Assembly (NCBI RefSeq): GCF_002234675.1
Contig: NC_019859.2
Location: 15,115,002 to 15,179,001 of the forward strand
Reading direction: 5' to 3'
From: Oryzias latipes
Taxonomy: Eukaryota > Chordata > Actinopteri > Beloniformes > Adrianichthyidae
Length of the DNA: 64,000 bases
Position numbers and translations under genes: made by a program
The notes under the pieces: model-generated
Databases searched by the model: none
What the model was told of the DNA's origin: nothing
Seen by the model: only the letters and a program-made list of their open reading frames with translations
Shown here: positions 37,115 to 49,464 of the stretch, one piece after another
How the letters are laid out: every line of letters starts with the position of its first letter
Numbering within the stretch: position 1 is the first letter of the stretch

Positions 37115-38476
37115 CTGCAGACTCATGGATGACTAAGTTTTATAATGTTGTAAAACTCTGCTATTAATAAAATCTTCTGCCTCCACATTTCAGAATGACG
37201 AAACCAATCAAACAGCAATTCAGCGGACACAAATTACTTTTTGATCTTCTCTAACACTTAGTAGGGGGAGGGGTTTAGGTAACTCAGGGTTTTCTGGAAA
37301 TTTAATTTTTTTGTTCAGGATGTTTAGACACTTCAAACTGGAAAAAACTTTAGGTGGGTATGTTTTTGTCAGAAGGATATCTAAGTATCTGGATGTCATC
37401 TTAAGTGGTCTGGATATCTGGGAGAAGAGATCCATGAATGACTTGTGCATGCATTTCTTGGATTTCTGGGTGTGTGAGTTTGTGCAGGCGTGACGGTGAC
37501 TTAGCCTTCTCTAAAGCACTTTGTGTTGTTTGTGTGTTCTCTTTGAAAACAGATGATTAATTGTTCATGTCAGGGATGGCGTTTTGTTTATGGAACTTGT
37601 GCTTAAATGCAGAAAGTAAAAAAAAACAACAGCAGAACACATAAAAAAACATTCAAGCCTAAAATGCTGGGCAGTTTCTGAGCACATGAGAAGATGCCAT
37701 TAGGACAGCAGGACAGACATCTTTCATCATATTCTCACAAGAGCTGCAGGAAATGTGATGGCAAAAACAAAGACTAGACACTGAACCCTGCGGAGGTGGT
37801 AGTTAAGCTTTTTTTTAAGGAAACCTCCCTCCCGTAATACTGTCTGCTGACATATAGCTCAGTTTTGATACTTGACTTGTGTCATAAAGGCGATGAAATC
37901 ACCTCCTTGCAGGGCGAATCTTGCAAAATGATTGCCCACTGGCTATCAAGAAATCACTGTTAATCTCTGCTCAGTTAGGAAACAGCCAACAATAGGAAAG
38001 GCTTTGTTTTGCTGCCAGGATGTGACTTGTGTTTGCAGTTTTGTCCAGTTTGTAAAGTAGCCCATTCACAAGACGTTTAGGTTAGGGGATGTCCTCCTGA
38101 CTTTTTATAACGATGTTAAAAATGCCTCAAAAACATTAAGCTTTTCTTAAAATTGTACTCAAGCTGTTGGTCCTCATAAAAGAGATGAATAAAATGTGTT
38201 TGTTTGAAATATCTTTTAGATGCAAAGCATGAAAGGTGTAAATTATACAGTGAAAGCTTCCAAAAGAGGTAAATATGTGGCTAAAAACAGGGCACAATCT
38301 TCTTGCTCACATTTGATAGATGCAGCTTCCATGTAATAAATGATAGAATATGCTGGATCTGACTGAATTTCGAAGGATCTGACATGTTACAAGAACATAA
38401 CATTAGGCACTGGGTGGCGCAAACAACCATCAGACCATGTCTGCTTTCTTGTTATGCCAGTTTGTTGTCCTTAGAC
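37115..38476. other. Intergenic, no gene recognised
   Basis: No domain-bearing frame or exon series seen between the Thr-rich gene promoter and the Harbinger element. Confidence 0.5.
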
Positions 38477-39546
38477 CAGGGGCCTGTTTCAGAAAGGAGG
38501 TTAAGTGTAAACTCTGAGTGGGTTAACCCTGAAATCAGGGAAACCCTGGGTTTTCCGTTTCAGAATGGGAGGTTTGTTAAACCAGAGAAAGCAGAGTAAG
38601 TCAAACCCGTTTCTGAAATAGAGGTAACTTATACTCGGAGTCAGTGTCCATGGTTACTTGCGCTGTGAACCTAATCTGGTCGGGAGCAGGTTTTATTCAC
38701 TAAACTCAAGGTTTCTGCCGGCCCCCTCCCCTTTTTAAAGACGAAGCGGTATTTTTCGCTTTAACCTTCATTGCCCACATTTCCGTCACACAGAGACAAG
38801 TGACAAGAATGGCTTGTCCTTTTTTGGAAGACCCAATAGACGAGGAGGCTGCATTAATTCGTAGAGAATTACATTTACTTCGTGCAAGGATTTTGAGACC
38901 TAGACTCGATTTTTTTGTCATTTCCCCAAACGTTTTTGTTTGAGCGTTACCGTTTTTCGTTGCAGTCAATTACATATATACAATGAAAACAACATTAGAT
39001 ATGTATTGCTATGTAGATGTTTCATATGTCAAATATTGTCAACAAAGCCTACATCCATGACATGCTCAAATTTTACCTGCTTGAATTATGTTTTTATACT
39101 TCATTTTTAGCTGCTGCCATGTTCTTTTAATTCCTGCAGGATTGCATCTACATGAAAAGGAAATCAGGGACATTGAATTAGATTAATGTAACAATTACTT
39201 TTTGGAAACACAATTTGCTAGTACTGCTTACTTTCTTAATCCCATATAAACCTATACCACTTGATCAATACAAGGGTAGACATAAGCTCACTTGTAAAAA
39301 AACAATTGAATGTATTAATATTAAACTGACCAACGTTTGCAAGAGGGGAAGGTTAACAAAAAAGTCCTCTAAACATTACCGACGTTAAATGCATTTTTCC
39401 CCCCGATGGGTTCTGTACACTGTGCAGCATTTCATGCAATTACACCAGGAATAACACTTCAAAAGTACACCTAAATATCGCCATTTTTTATTTCACACCT
39501 TACGCTATTTAAAAAGTTATCACAGCCAATATTTCATAACAATGAT

Positions 39547-39732
39547 TTAAATGCAAACTTGAGCATTAACTTGAGCAGCTATGTTTTCCCATGCTAACTG
39601 TCTCTGTTTTGCAGATGCAGCGGTGTTGCTTTTCTTCGGGAATATGTGCTCATATTCACTGTGACTCTGCAGCAGCATGTCAAGTTCAGCTGGCAAAAAA
39701 TACGTAGACCTCTCTTTTTCCACGGTTGCCAT
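39547..39732 (-). CDS. Myb/SANT-like ORF, left palindrome arm
   Basis: First exon of the DNA-binding partner protein of Harbinger elements, mirror copy of the right-arm frame. Starts MATVEKERSTYFLPAELD and contains a helix with YEHIFPKKSNTAASAK. It differs from the right-arm frame at six of 61 residues. A transposon gene, not a host gene. Confidence 0.7.
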   Translation of the reverse strand: MATVEKERSTYFLPAELDMLLQSHSEYEHIFPKKSNTAASAKQRQLAWENIAAQVNAQVCI

Positions 39733-39954
39733 GGTGACTCGTGATATCTGCGCGCCATTGATAATGGCTTCTTATAACTCTGAGGTTAAACTTGAACTCT
39801 GAGTTGGTCAATCGAGAGATTAACAACTCTGAGTTTTCTGATTCAGAGAAGCTGATCGGAGTTAGGCCAATCAACTCTGAGTGGACTGAGGTAAGCGTGC
39901 GCACCGCGACTATAAGAAGCCATTATCAATGGAGCGCAGATATTACGAGTCACC

Positions 39955-40140
39955 ATGGCAACCGTAGAAAAAAAGAGGTCTGCGTATTTTTCGCCAGCTG
40001 AACTTGACGTGCTGCTGCAGAGTTACAGTGAATATGAGCACATATTCCCGAAGAAAAGCAACACCGCTGCATCTGCAAAACAGAGACAGTTAGCATGGGA
40101 AAACATAGCTGCTCAAGTTAATGCTCAAGTTTGCATTTAA
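39955..40140 (+). CDS. Myb/SANT-like ORF, right palindrome arm
   Basis: Starts MATVEKKRSAYFSPAELD and continues to QLAWENIAAQVNAQ, the first two helices of a Myb/SANT-like domain as found in Harbinger accessory proteins. A separate stretch at about 40513-40575 in plus orientation reads CNPAGIKRTWQQLKMKYKN, the usual third helix, suggesting a second exon after an intron. Function in the family: binds the element's ends and brings the nuclease to the nucleus. Confidence 0.7.
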   Translation: MATVEKKRSAYFSPAELDVLLQSYSEYEHIFPKKSNTAASAKQRQLAWENIAAQVNAQVCI

Positions 40141-40737
40141 ATAATTGTTATGAAATATTGGCTGTAATAACTTTAAATAGCGTAAGGTGTGAAATAAAAA
40201 AGTGTTATTCCTGGTGTAATTGCATGAAATGCTGCACAGTGTACAGAACCAATCTGGGGGAAAAATGCATTTAACGTCGATAATGTTTAGAGGACCTTTT
40301 TGTTAACCTTCCCCTCTTGCAAACGTTGGTCAGTTTAATATTAATACATTCAATTGTGTTTTTAAAAGTGAGCTTATGTCTACCCTTGTATTGATCAAGT
40401 GGTATAGGTTTATATGGGATTAAGAAAGTAAGCAGTACTAGCAAATTGTGTTTCCAAAAAGTAATTGTTACATTAATCTAATTCAATGTCCCTGATTTCC
40501 TTTTCATGTAGATGCAATCCTGCAGGAATTAAAAGAACATGGCAGCAGCTAAAAATGAAGTATAAAAACATTATTCAATCAGGTAAAGTTTGAGCATGTG
40601 ATGGATGTAGGCTTTGTTGACAATATTTGACATATGAAACATCTACATAGCAATACATATCTAATGTTGTTTTCATTGTATATATGCAATTGACTGCAAC
40701 GAAAAACGGTAACGCTCAAACAAAAAAGTATGGGGAA

Positions 40738-40847
40738 ATGACAAAAAATCGAGTCTAGGTCTCAAAATCCTCGCACGAAGTAAATGTAATTCTCTACGAA
40801 TTAATGCAGCCTCCTCGTCTATTGGGTCCTCCAAAAAAGAACAAGCC
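40738..40847 (-). pseudogene. 5' fragment of Harbinger nuclease gene
   Basis: Reads MACSFLEDPIDEEAALIRRE and then RPRLDFLSFPHTFLFERYRF on the minus strand, the N-terminus typical of fish Harbinger (HARBI1-like) transposases. The catalytic part is missing. The left arm holds a mirror copy at about 38810-38930 on the plus strand in which the frame shifts after RPRLDF. Confidence 0.75.
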
Positions 40848-41499
40848 ATTCTTGTCACTTAGACCGTCTCTGTGTGACGGAAATGTGGGCAATGAAGGTT
40901 AAAGCGAAAAATACCGCTTCGTCTTTAAAAAGGGGAGGGGACCGGCAGAAACCTTGAGTTTAGTGAATAAAACCTGCTCCCGACCAGGTTAGGTTCACAG
41001 CGTAAGTAACCATGGACACTGACTCCGAGTATAAGTTTCCTCTCTTTCAGAAACGGGTTTGACTTACTCTGCTTTCTCTGGTTTAACAAACCTCCCATTC
41101 TGAAACGGAAAACCCTGGGTTTCCCTGATTTCAGGGTTAACCCACTCAGAGTTTACACTTAACCTCCTTTCTGAAACAGGCCCCAGCTGTGGTCTGCAAC
41201 CTGAGGCTCCAGAACCACATGCAGTTCCTTTTTCCTCCATTGTGGCTCTGCAAAATAATGCACATGATTTGGGTTTGGGGTTTGTAGTTTTGTTCAAATT
41301 TATTTTAGTTAATCAAGTTTTGTAATTTATGTTTGGATTTAAACATGTCAAATGACTAAACAAAATGATAGTAAAAGGTTTAATCTATTGATAGAGGTTT
41401 GACTTGGCTTTTTTGTCTTAAGTAAAATATAGCTGCTGCAGCTGGAGGATCTTTTTTGACAGAGTGAATCTTATTTTCAAGGGAAATTATATGTGCAGC

Positions 41500-42620
41500 T
41501 GGAATAAGTAAAATAAGTTAAAGTTGCTATATGTGGAAAAATACTTCATTTATAATTAATAACTATATAGAGAGGGGGGGAGCTGCATACGGAAAAAAAA
41601 GACAAAGGTGACAAATATATACATAAACATTTCCTTTAGCACATAGACATGTCTGTGGTTTAAATCATAGTCTTTTGTTTTTAATATTCCAGAATATCCC
41701 AGGCACGACAAATTTGTCTTATTTCTAATTTTCTAAGTTAAATGGAATTTGGCCACAAGGTTCATTTCTTGTATTTTTGGAGCGGCTCTTTTTTAACAAG
41801 ATTTTTTAAAGGTGTTTTTGATTTGGTTTCTTTAATTGATACATGGTTTAGATTATTCTGAATCTTGACACCTTGAATTGAAACACATCTTTCTTTTGTG
41901 TTTGTTTAGAATTTTGTCCAAGAGAAAAATTAACATCTATTTAAACCATGGTTACGTAGTCTTTTTTTAATGTTCTTTTTATATTGAGTGACATTTATGA
42001 GTGACAGACAATTCTGATGTTCTTTATGCATTCATTTTAAATTATTTTGCCATAGATGATTCTTAATATTTTTTAGTTGAATACAAAGTTGACTTTAGTA
42101 TGTATTGCACGTTTCCCCAAATTTCAATACAGTAATTGACAATCAAGGAGTTCCATACAGTGCTTTGTTACCCAGAGCTGAGTTAACTTTATGTACCACT
42201 GCAGTTGTTTCGCTATTTTTGTTTTGATAGTATTGAAATAGATTTTAAAGTAATACCGTCCTCATCAATGATAATGTCCAGAAATTTAACTTTCTTCATT
42301 CTGTCAATTTTAGTACCATCTATTTCAAGTTTGGGTTTGTGTGTCTGTCTATTGCTAAATATCATGACAGATGTTTTACTGCAGTTTAGTGACGGTTTAT
42401 TTACATTAAACCATTGTTTCATTATTTTCACTTCTTGTTCTAAATGATCACCTACATGAAAAAATGTTGTGTTGTCAGCAAAGAAGATACATTTGAACCT
42501 TTTGGATGCATTAACAATGTCATTTCTATAAAGATTAAATTACTTTGGTTCTAGGATAGAGCCTTGTGGTACTCCGCAAGTTAGATTGCAATAATTTGAT
42601 GTAATGTTGATTATTTGTAC
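41500..42620 (-). mobile_element. 5'-truncated LINE reverse-transcriptase remnant
   Basis: On the minus strand, pieces of a non-LTR reverse transcriptase appear in order: CGVPQGSILEP near 42590, a catalytic-box relative CIFFADNTTFF near 42470, then MKQWFNVNKPSLNCSKTSVM and KVKFLDIIIDEDG at 42431-42260. Below about 42213 the frame is broken by several stops, but a LINE-like C-terminus can still be followed to about 41500. Looks like a Rex/L2-type element. Confidence 0.75.
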
Positions 42621-43386
42621 TTACTATATATAGTTTGTTGTTTAAATCAAGTTTTATTTATAATCCTTTTAAAATTAGATTTTTGTGACAATTTAAAAGC
42701 TGCATTTGAAAAATTATTGGATCAATGGCCACAAAAAAATAGTGTATTTTTCTAAACAGGAAGTGGGACTTTGGGGTATCGCTGAGTTTTTGTTAGTAAG
42801 AAACTGGCCCGGATTGGCTCTTGTAGTATTAAGGGTGGCAGAACCCTGGCTTAGGCCAAAGTAGGGGTAAAACATCAGGTCAGAATTGGATGGCGTTTTT
42901 TTGTTTGTTTTGTCATTATTTTAAGCCAAGCATTGTCTCACTTCACCATAGGAAATCAAAAACTGAGCATGTATGTTGAAATCTGTACAGTTTTGTCAAA
43001 ATAAAAATAAAACATTTTGTTCAAATATTTTCTAATCTGTTTGCTTAACGTGATTGTTTTTTAAGATAAGTTTTCTATTAATTAAATACATTTCTAAAGT
43101 GTATGTGTTGAAATATTGTGCCTAATTTTATAATAATCTAAAATTGTGTTTATATAGCATTGTCAGAAAAGTACGTTTTGACTCTTTTCATTTTTTGCAT
43201 CCTAAATAAAATTTATGGAGTGTTTTTTGGGGGAGGCAAAAAACGCATTGTTCATTTGTTATTCATTTTTATTCAAAATTTTCCTAAAAACATCAAGGGT
43301 TTTAAAAATTAACAAGTTTAGTTACTTAATCTTATTTAGTTAAAAAAAACAGTTACAATATTTTTTTAATGGTTCCATGTGAGACT

Positions 43387-43689
43387 TTAGTTTGCATAAT
43401 TTAGAAGTTGGTGAATGAGCAGATATAGCTTCCTCAGTGATGACGTAGCTGTTGCACCTGCAGAAATTACAGCTGTAGTGTGCGTTGCCTTGAACAATAA
43501 ACAAACAAACATAAACAATAAAGTAAAGTGTAAGTCAGAACTGCATCTATGGGTAGCTATGGGCTGTTTGCGGGCAAAAAATTGGCCAAATATTAATGGG
43601 CACACAATTGGTCCGCACAAATGACAAAGTCATACAGCACTCACTGAACCATTGAGTAACAATAATCAAGCAACTTTCTGGTCTCAGGG
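43387..43689 (-). pseudogene. Decayed Thr-rich SCPP relative, block A (two exons)
   Basis: Last-exon relic at 43488-43387: open, 33 aa, ATHTTAVISAGATATSS then LRKLYLLIHQLLNYAN, the same Thr/Ala-plus-helix plan as the live gene in this block. Upstream relic exon at 43689-43645 keeps its acceptor and GTGAGT donor but has two stops. No signal-peptide exon is visible before the Tc1 copy. Either a dead paralogue, or the last exon serves as an alternative 3' exon of the gene at 45.1-45.6 kb. Confidence 0.65.
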
Positions 43690-44029
43690 CTACAGGTCAT
43701 ACTAAAACTATCTGTGCAATACACAAGCTAAGGTAAGAGTGAACTTGGTGAGACGCTGGCTTGTCGCACGTTTTTTAAATGTTTTCAACACCTCCAAATC
43801 CTGTGGGGTGCACAAGTAGTCTGTTAGTGCTGTTCACTAGTGTGCAGCATGACTATTAGAAATGAGGAAGTTACACAATGTAGTTTGTGTGGGAATCATA
43901 CAGGAGTCCTATGAGCATAGATGTTATAAACGCCATAAATGTTGTTGGTTCTTCTCACTTTTTACGGGACAACAGACAAAACTGTGAGATGCTACTTCCG
44001 TTTTACAAGTACCAGCAAAACTAACAACT

Positions 44030-44885
44030 GAACGTTCTTTGGATGCAACTCTGCATTCTTTCTCCTCCAAATATGATGAGTAGAGTTCTTCCTAAAAAAT
44101 TCTTCTTTGGTTTCATCTGACCAAAGGACATTCTCCTAATCCTGTTCTGGATCAACCAAATGCTCTCTTTAGATGGGCCTACACATGTTCTTGCTTTAGC
44201 AGGGGGACACGTCTGGCACTTCAGGATTTGAGCCCGTGGTGGCGTAGAGTGTTACTGGTTGGTCTGCTCTCTGTAGATCATTCCCTGGGTCCCCCCATGT
44301 GGTTCTAGGATTTTTGCTCACTGTTCTTGTCAGGGGGCCCCAGATCAAGGGAGATTATCAGTGGTCTTGTAAGTCCTCCATTTCCTGATAATTGCTCCCA
44401 CAACTGATTTCTCCACACCGAGCTGCTTACCTGTTGCAGATTCAGTCTTCCCAGCCCTGTGCAGGGCAATAATTTGGTTACTTTTGTCCTTAGACAGCTC
44501 TCTGGTCTCAGCCATAGTGGAGTTTGGAGTGTCACTGTTTGAGGTTGTGGACAGGTGTCTTTTAGATAAATAACCAGTTCAAACAGGTGCCATTACTACA
44601 GGTAACTACTGAAGGACAGAGTATTCTCTTACAGAAGAAGTTTTAGGTCTGTGCGAGCCAGAAATCTTACTTGTTTGCAGGTGACCAAATACTTATTTTC
44701 CACCATAATTTACAAATAAATTCTTTAAAAATCAGACAATGTAATTTTTCTGGATTTTCTTTTCTCCTTTTCTATCTCATAGTTGAAGAATACATATGGT
44801 GAAAATTACAGGTTCCTCTCATCTTTTTAAGTGGGAGAACTTCCTCAATTGGTGGCTGACTAAATACTATTTTGTCCCACTCTAA
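44030..44885 (-). mobile_element. Truncated Tc1-type transposon, block A
   Basis: The right end carries the Tc1 terminal sequence (reverse strand 'gtgggacaaaatagtattta'). A transposase start MAETRELSKDKSNQIIALHR follows at 44515, with a helix-turn-helix region to KWRTYKTTDNLP. Further fragments (LKS.SARRVPLLK, then YSSYLEEKECR) run to about 44030; the opposite terminal repeat and transposase C-terminus are missing. The same truncated copy sits at the matching place in blocks B and D, so it predates their separation. Confidence 0.8.
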
Positions 44886-45136
44886 ATGTTGTTAAAAAAA
44901 ACAGTTGTTAAAAACTGGCAGAATGACCCATTACGTAAAAAAAAAAAGAAAAGACAATTCAATTTGCTGATTAACATTTATTATAGTTGTGAGATTTTGA
45001 AGACAGCTATAATATCAGATTGATGTTCATTCTGAGCAACAACAAAAAATATTTGTCTCACAGGATTCTCACAAGAGCAAATCTTAGGAGAAGCAATGTC
45101 AACAATCCATTGAAAGTTAATTTTCCATGTCAGACT

Positions 45137-45605
45137 TTATCTTGCTCTGTTGAGAAGTTGCTGGATGAGCAGAATCAGCTGGCTCAGTGATGGTGTAGTT
45201 GTTGCTCCTGCAACAGTTGTTGCTCCTGCAACAGTTGTTGTTGCAGTAGTGGTGGTTGCCTTGATAAAATCACAAACATTGAAGTTAAACATTAAAACAG
45301 ACGACTCTCACAGGACTTTGTTACAGGATGTTATTTAAAAGTTTACTCAGAACAGAAAACACTCACCTCATGTGAGTTCGACCCAGAGTGATGATGCCCA
45401 TGTTTGGAACGAGCAAATCTCTGATGCTCCATCTGTAAAAAAAATCAAGAAAACAAGGTAATTATGTTTCTAATGTCATGAAAAATCCTTTGTTTTATCA
45501 CAAATTTTAGCTACTTTCCATGAAACAGTTTGAAACAATCAGACTTACAGGTTGAGCCAGAGTGAGACTCAGGAGGCATCCCAGCACCAGAGCTAACTTC
45601 AGCAT
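45137..45605 (-). CDS. Tiny Thr-rich SCPP-like protein, block A
   Basis: Coding exons: 45605-45549, 45432-45367 and 45259-45137, phase 0, 81 aa. Signal exon MLKLALVLGCLLSLTLAQP; second exon MEHQRFARSKHGHHHSGSNS ending HE, with a His cluster and an S-x-E-like end; last exon Thr/Ala with two TTVAGA units, then TPSLSQLILLIQQLLNRAR, an amphipathic helix. The exon plan is that of SCPP genes (separate signal exon, short second coding exon, TATA promoter, untranslated exon 1). A polyadenylation signal lies at 44982-44977. Secreted; Thr runs suggest O-glycosylation. I do not know a named family with this exact product, so function is open. Confidence 0.75.
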
Positions 45606-45760
45606 GATTTCCCTCCTGGAAACAAAAGTCAAATCTTTATCATCAGGTGCTGCAGCAACATCACACAGAAAATACTGAAATGTAGTTACAGTCAAGTCTT
45701 TGCAGCGTCAGCAGAAGATCAGGAAAGTTCTTGTGATGCTGTTCTGGATATTCATGTTTT

Positions 45761-45768
45761 CTTTTATA
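45761..45768 (-). promoter_or_regulatory. TATA box, block A gene
   Basis: TATAAAAG on the minus strand, about 160 bases before the start codon, with room for an untranslated exon and short intron. The same box stands at the same place in blocks B, C and D. Confidence 0.7.
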
Positions 45769-48059
45769 CCTTCTCTGGATCAGATGTGTTGAGAAACTGT
45801 ACACTTTAAGACATCTTTACCTAGAAAGAGGAGTGACTGATGATTGTGGACACAAGTTGCACAAGTTTTAAAGGAATGGTTGCATCACCAATAAAGATCT
45901 TATTTCTATAAGATCATGCAAATTGATTCTTTTTAGTCACTAATGGCTCACACCTTTCCTCATTAATAATATGCTGATGTAGAGGCATAATAATCAAAAA
46001 AAAACTCAGTTTTAGCATTGTGTATTATATAATCAAGGAATATTCAAATATTTATGTCTTAAATAATGGCCAGTTCCCTAGAATTTTTCCCTTTATGGAT
46101 GAACTTACTTAACAGGTAGAATTTCCTCTCACATTTGGTGTCTATAAAACATTACATTCAACATAACGTACTGTTTTTACATAGATTACATTTGGTTCAA
46201 ATGGTCACATATTTGAATGTGACTATTTTTCTTACAAATTTTGGAATCTAAAAGTAGCACTATGACACATGAGTTGAGTTTCTTGATTTCACCTAATTCA
46301 ATAGTAAAAAGTAAGGGTTTTCAGAACAAAAGCAATGGAAGAAATGATAGATATGCAAGCTTTTAGAAACTTAAAATGAGTAATACATTCTTTAGCTGTG
46401 TATTATGTGCATTTTTTTCATTAGGTGGATTTATTTTTCCATTTATCTTGTTACAGGTGTCTCAGGTCTGCCGGATTTGTTGCAATAATAATTTGCTGCT
46501 GGTCCTTATGTTTCAGTGTGACTTCAGTTCTTTAGGTTATGTGCTGCTTTCTTTTATTTCTTGGATGTTTTGTAGGCCAAAGGTTTGTTTTCCACCACAT
46601 GTTAATGGTTGCTTTGTACTGGACGCCGTTGGAAAGGACCCCTAACTATAACTGAAATGGAGCTCTGAGCAGGTACAGGACTTGGACTGACAGCACCTGA
46701 GACTTACTGTGGGCGGGCTGCACAAACAGAGAACTGAAGGTGGACAGTGCACCAGAAGACGGGAGGTAGCCAAGAGAGAGCTGAAAGCTGACTGGCAATG
46801 CTGAGAACGCAACGCAAGCCTGGTGAAATGGGAGGCAGCAGCCACACAGAGGGGGCGCCAGAGTTGACCGGGAAGCTGTGTGGAGAGAATGAATGATTGC
46901 TAAACAGAGCATAGAGAAAAATGGTCTGTCCTCCTGATCAAAGTATGCATGTGGCCGGTGTTGATGCAGCACCCTGAAGCTCTCTCTTATGTCATCCTTT
47001 TAGCTGCAACAAGAATGTTTTTTCCGTCATGGCTGGTTTAACAGTGGATACTTAAGGAGCAGCATGAAGACTGGATGGAATATTTAATTGTTGATTTTAT
47101 GTCTTTTCATCTTATTAACCAGTTACAACTTTTTTAGATTAATATATATTAAATATGCATTTTTAAAACTAGAAGCATGACACCTTCTTGCCAAAAAGAA
47201 ATATTTACTATGGACTTTAAAGCTTTTGAGGAACAATTCATTACAGAAAAGAGAAAAGCAACAACGATAAGCTATTATCAGTCAAGCAAGTAAATAAAAA
47301 AATACATTAAAAATACACTTACGGCTGCTTGAATGTGCTCCAGATCTACAAATCTATCAACAGAAATATGGTGAAAAGCATCCAAATTGAGTCTCACAAA
47401 ACTGGCTCTAAAACATTTAGAGGTAATTCTACCAACTCCATCACCATATCAAACATTTTTTAAAAAAAACAAGGGGTCGGTGTTGAAAACCCACAAATGT
47501 TAACTCCACCTAGAAAATAACCAGGCTGGAGAAACCTGCAGTGACGGGGCCAAATACTGTGCCAGGCTGTTGTTTAGTAAAAACTGATGACAATTCTCCA
47601 TATTTAGCTATTCTGGTTAAAAAGTCTAGTCATCTGTTTTTTCACGGGTCACAAAATGAGTTATTGGTCACTTCATAAAGCTGCAGAAAAGATTTGATTG
47701 GTACCTGCTATTATAGTAAACTAAAATTCATTTATTTCCTGTCAATTTTATAAACCAGTGTCAAATTACTGAGTGAAACAGATATCAGCTCACTTGGTTG
47801 TTTGTTTTTTAATTTTTGCCTTCTCAAATGTTAGAAGTGGATATTTCTACAGCAGCATTTGCTTCCACTGAAGTTTTAGAGGACCACCTTTTAGGATAAA
47901 GAAGAACCTTTTTTGGGATATTCCTGCATCAAGTGTGCCAAGAAAAAAAATGTCATTATGCTTTAGAAAATGTATGTAAAATTTACAGTTCTATGACAAC
48001 CTGCATAGATGATATTTCTAGTTGCTCTTCCAAAATAATTTCCCTAAAATGTGTTTTCC

Positions 48060-48560
48060 TGTCAGGTGTCGGGGTCGTCCTCGCACACCTGCTTGAGGAT
48101 CCGGTCTCTCACAGCTGTTCAGCATCCAATCAGTGAACCTATTTTAGTCCATCTCGCCCTCGAGCCTTTGTTGGTTCGTCTGCTTTCATGAAGGGCTCAC
48201 CGATCCGAGCCGAAGCCTACGCCGAAGCCTACACCCACGCCAAAGCCCACGCCAAAGCCCACGCCAAAGCCCACGCCAAAGTCTCCAGAACCAAAACCAC
48301 CAAAAACCAAAGCCTCCAGAACCAAAGTCACCAGAACAGAAGCCACCAGAACCAAAGCCACAAGGACTCACAACCAACCCCAAAGAACAAAACCCAAAGA
48401 ACCAAGAACCAAAACCAAAAAAACCAAAGCCAACATCAAAGAACACAAAGACCAACGCCAAAGATCCAAAGCCAAACCCCTTTTCATCCTACAATAAAAT
48501 TCACTAAATCAAACTAAGTCCCTGTCTGCATTTTTGGGTCCAGCGACTCCAAACCTAACA
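48060..48560. mobile_element. Solo LTR-like retroelement fossil, block B
   Basis: About 500 bases beginning TGTCAGG and ending CTAACA, flanked by the 5-base duplication TTTCC. Block C has the uninterrupted site. A short-period repeat of 'aaagccaccagaacc' type fills its middle. No internal region or genes remain. The same copy with the same flanks is in block D. Confidence 0.65.
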
Positions 48561-48830
48561 TTTCCATTTAAAATTTCCTTTTGGAATTTTGAGAAAGGTC
48601 TAAATATTTATGTAAAAATTTAAAACAATTTTAATTGATAAGAATTGTTTTATGTTATGTTTTATGTTGTGTTTTTTGGGGGTGGCAAAAAACACATTGT
48701 TCATTTTCAATCAATATTTTTATTCACGATTTTCCTGAAGACATCAAGGATTTTAAAATTAACAAGTTTAGTAACTTTATTTTTATTTAGTAAAAAAAAA
48801 AACAGTTTTTTAGTGGTTCCATGTGAGACT

Positions 48831-49111
48831 TTAGTTTGCATAATTTAGAAGTTGGTGAATGAGCAGATATAGCTTCCTCAGTGATGACGTAGCTGTTGCA
48901 CCTGCAGAAATTACAGCTGTAGTGGAGGTTGCCTTGAAAAACAAACAAACAAAAATAAAGGAAAGTGTAAGTCAGAACTGCATCTACGGGTGGCTATGGG
49001 CTGTCTGCGGGCAAAAAATTGGCCAAACATTTATGGGCACAAATGACAAAGTCATACAGCACTCACTGAACCATTGAGTACAAATAATCAAGCAACTTTT
49101 TGTTCTCCGGG
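48831..49111 (-). pseudogene. Decayed Thr-rich SCPP relative, block B
   Basis: Last-exon relic 48932-48831 is open (ATSTTAVISAGATATSS... ending LLNYAN, 33 aa). The upstream relic exon 49111-49067 has one in-frame stop after PGEQKVA. No signal exon seen. Confidence 0.65.
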
Positions 49112-49464
49112 CTACAGGCAGTGTCATACTAAAACTATTTGTGCAATACACAAGTGAAGGTAAGAGTGAACTTGGTGAGACGCTGGTTTGTCGTACGTTT
49201 TTTAAATGTTTTCAACACCTCCAAATCCTTTGGAGTGCACAAGTAGTCTGTTAGTGCTGTTCTCTAGTGTGCAGCGTGACTTTTAGAAATGAGGAAATGA
49301 CACAGAGTGTAGTTTGTGTGGGAATCATACAGGAGTCCTATGAGCATAGATGTTATAAACGCCATAAATGTTGTTGGTTCTTGCTGACACTTTTTACGGG
49401 ACAACAGAAAAAACTGTGAGATGCTACTTCCGTTTTACAGGTATAGACCAGCAAAAGTAAATAC

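Larger units (their letters stand above)
38480..41183. mobile_element. Harbinger-type DNA transposon arranged as a 2.7 kb near-palindrome
   Basis: The ends are GGGCCTGTTTCAG and CTGAAACAGGCCC, flanked by a 3-base duplication CAG (38477-38479 and 41184-41186), the target size usual for PIF/Harbinger. The two halves are reverse complements over about 1.3 kb each, with a ~130-base centre at about 39777-39910. Each arm carries the same two pieces: the start of a Harbinger nuclease reading inward from the end (38810-38930 plus; 40738-40847 minus), and a Myb/SANT-like frame reading outward from the centre. The nuclease body is absent, so the element cannot encode a full transposase. Small indels and substitutions separate the arms. 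Confidence 0.85.
43205..47195. repeat. Tandem duplicated block A
   Basis: Homologous to B and D over the whole decayed paralogue - Tc1 - Thr-rich gene stretch and on through 46170-47160 (matching 53120-53630 and 62440-63430). A holds about 470 bases at 46360-46835 that B and D both lack at the same point, which groups B with D. Confidence 0.8.

Noticed and set aside
47327-47348. Exon-like stretch on the minus strand (acceptor-like TAG, IWSTFKQP, GTAAGTG donor), also in block D
   Set aside because: Phase does not fit the neighbouring genes and no partner exon was found; the conservation only reflects the near-identity of the blocks.
48200-48460. Regular short repeats considered as a CRISPR array
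   Set aside because: Units are contiguous 12-15 base variants without spacers, in a vertebrate genome.
48188-48517. Plus-strand frame rich in Lys/Gln/His/Asn, and its twin at 58985-59302
   Set aside because: It lies in the short-period repeat inside the solo LTR and has no gene context.
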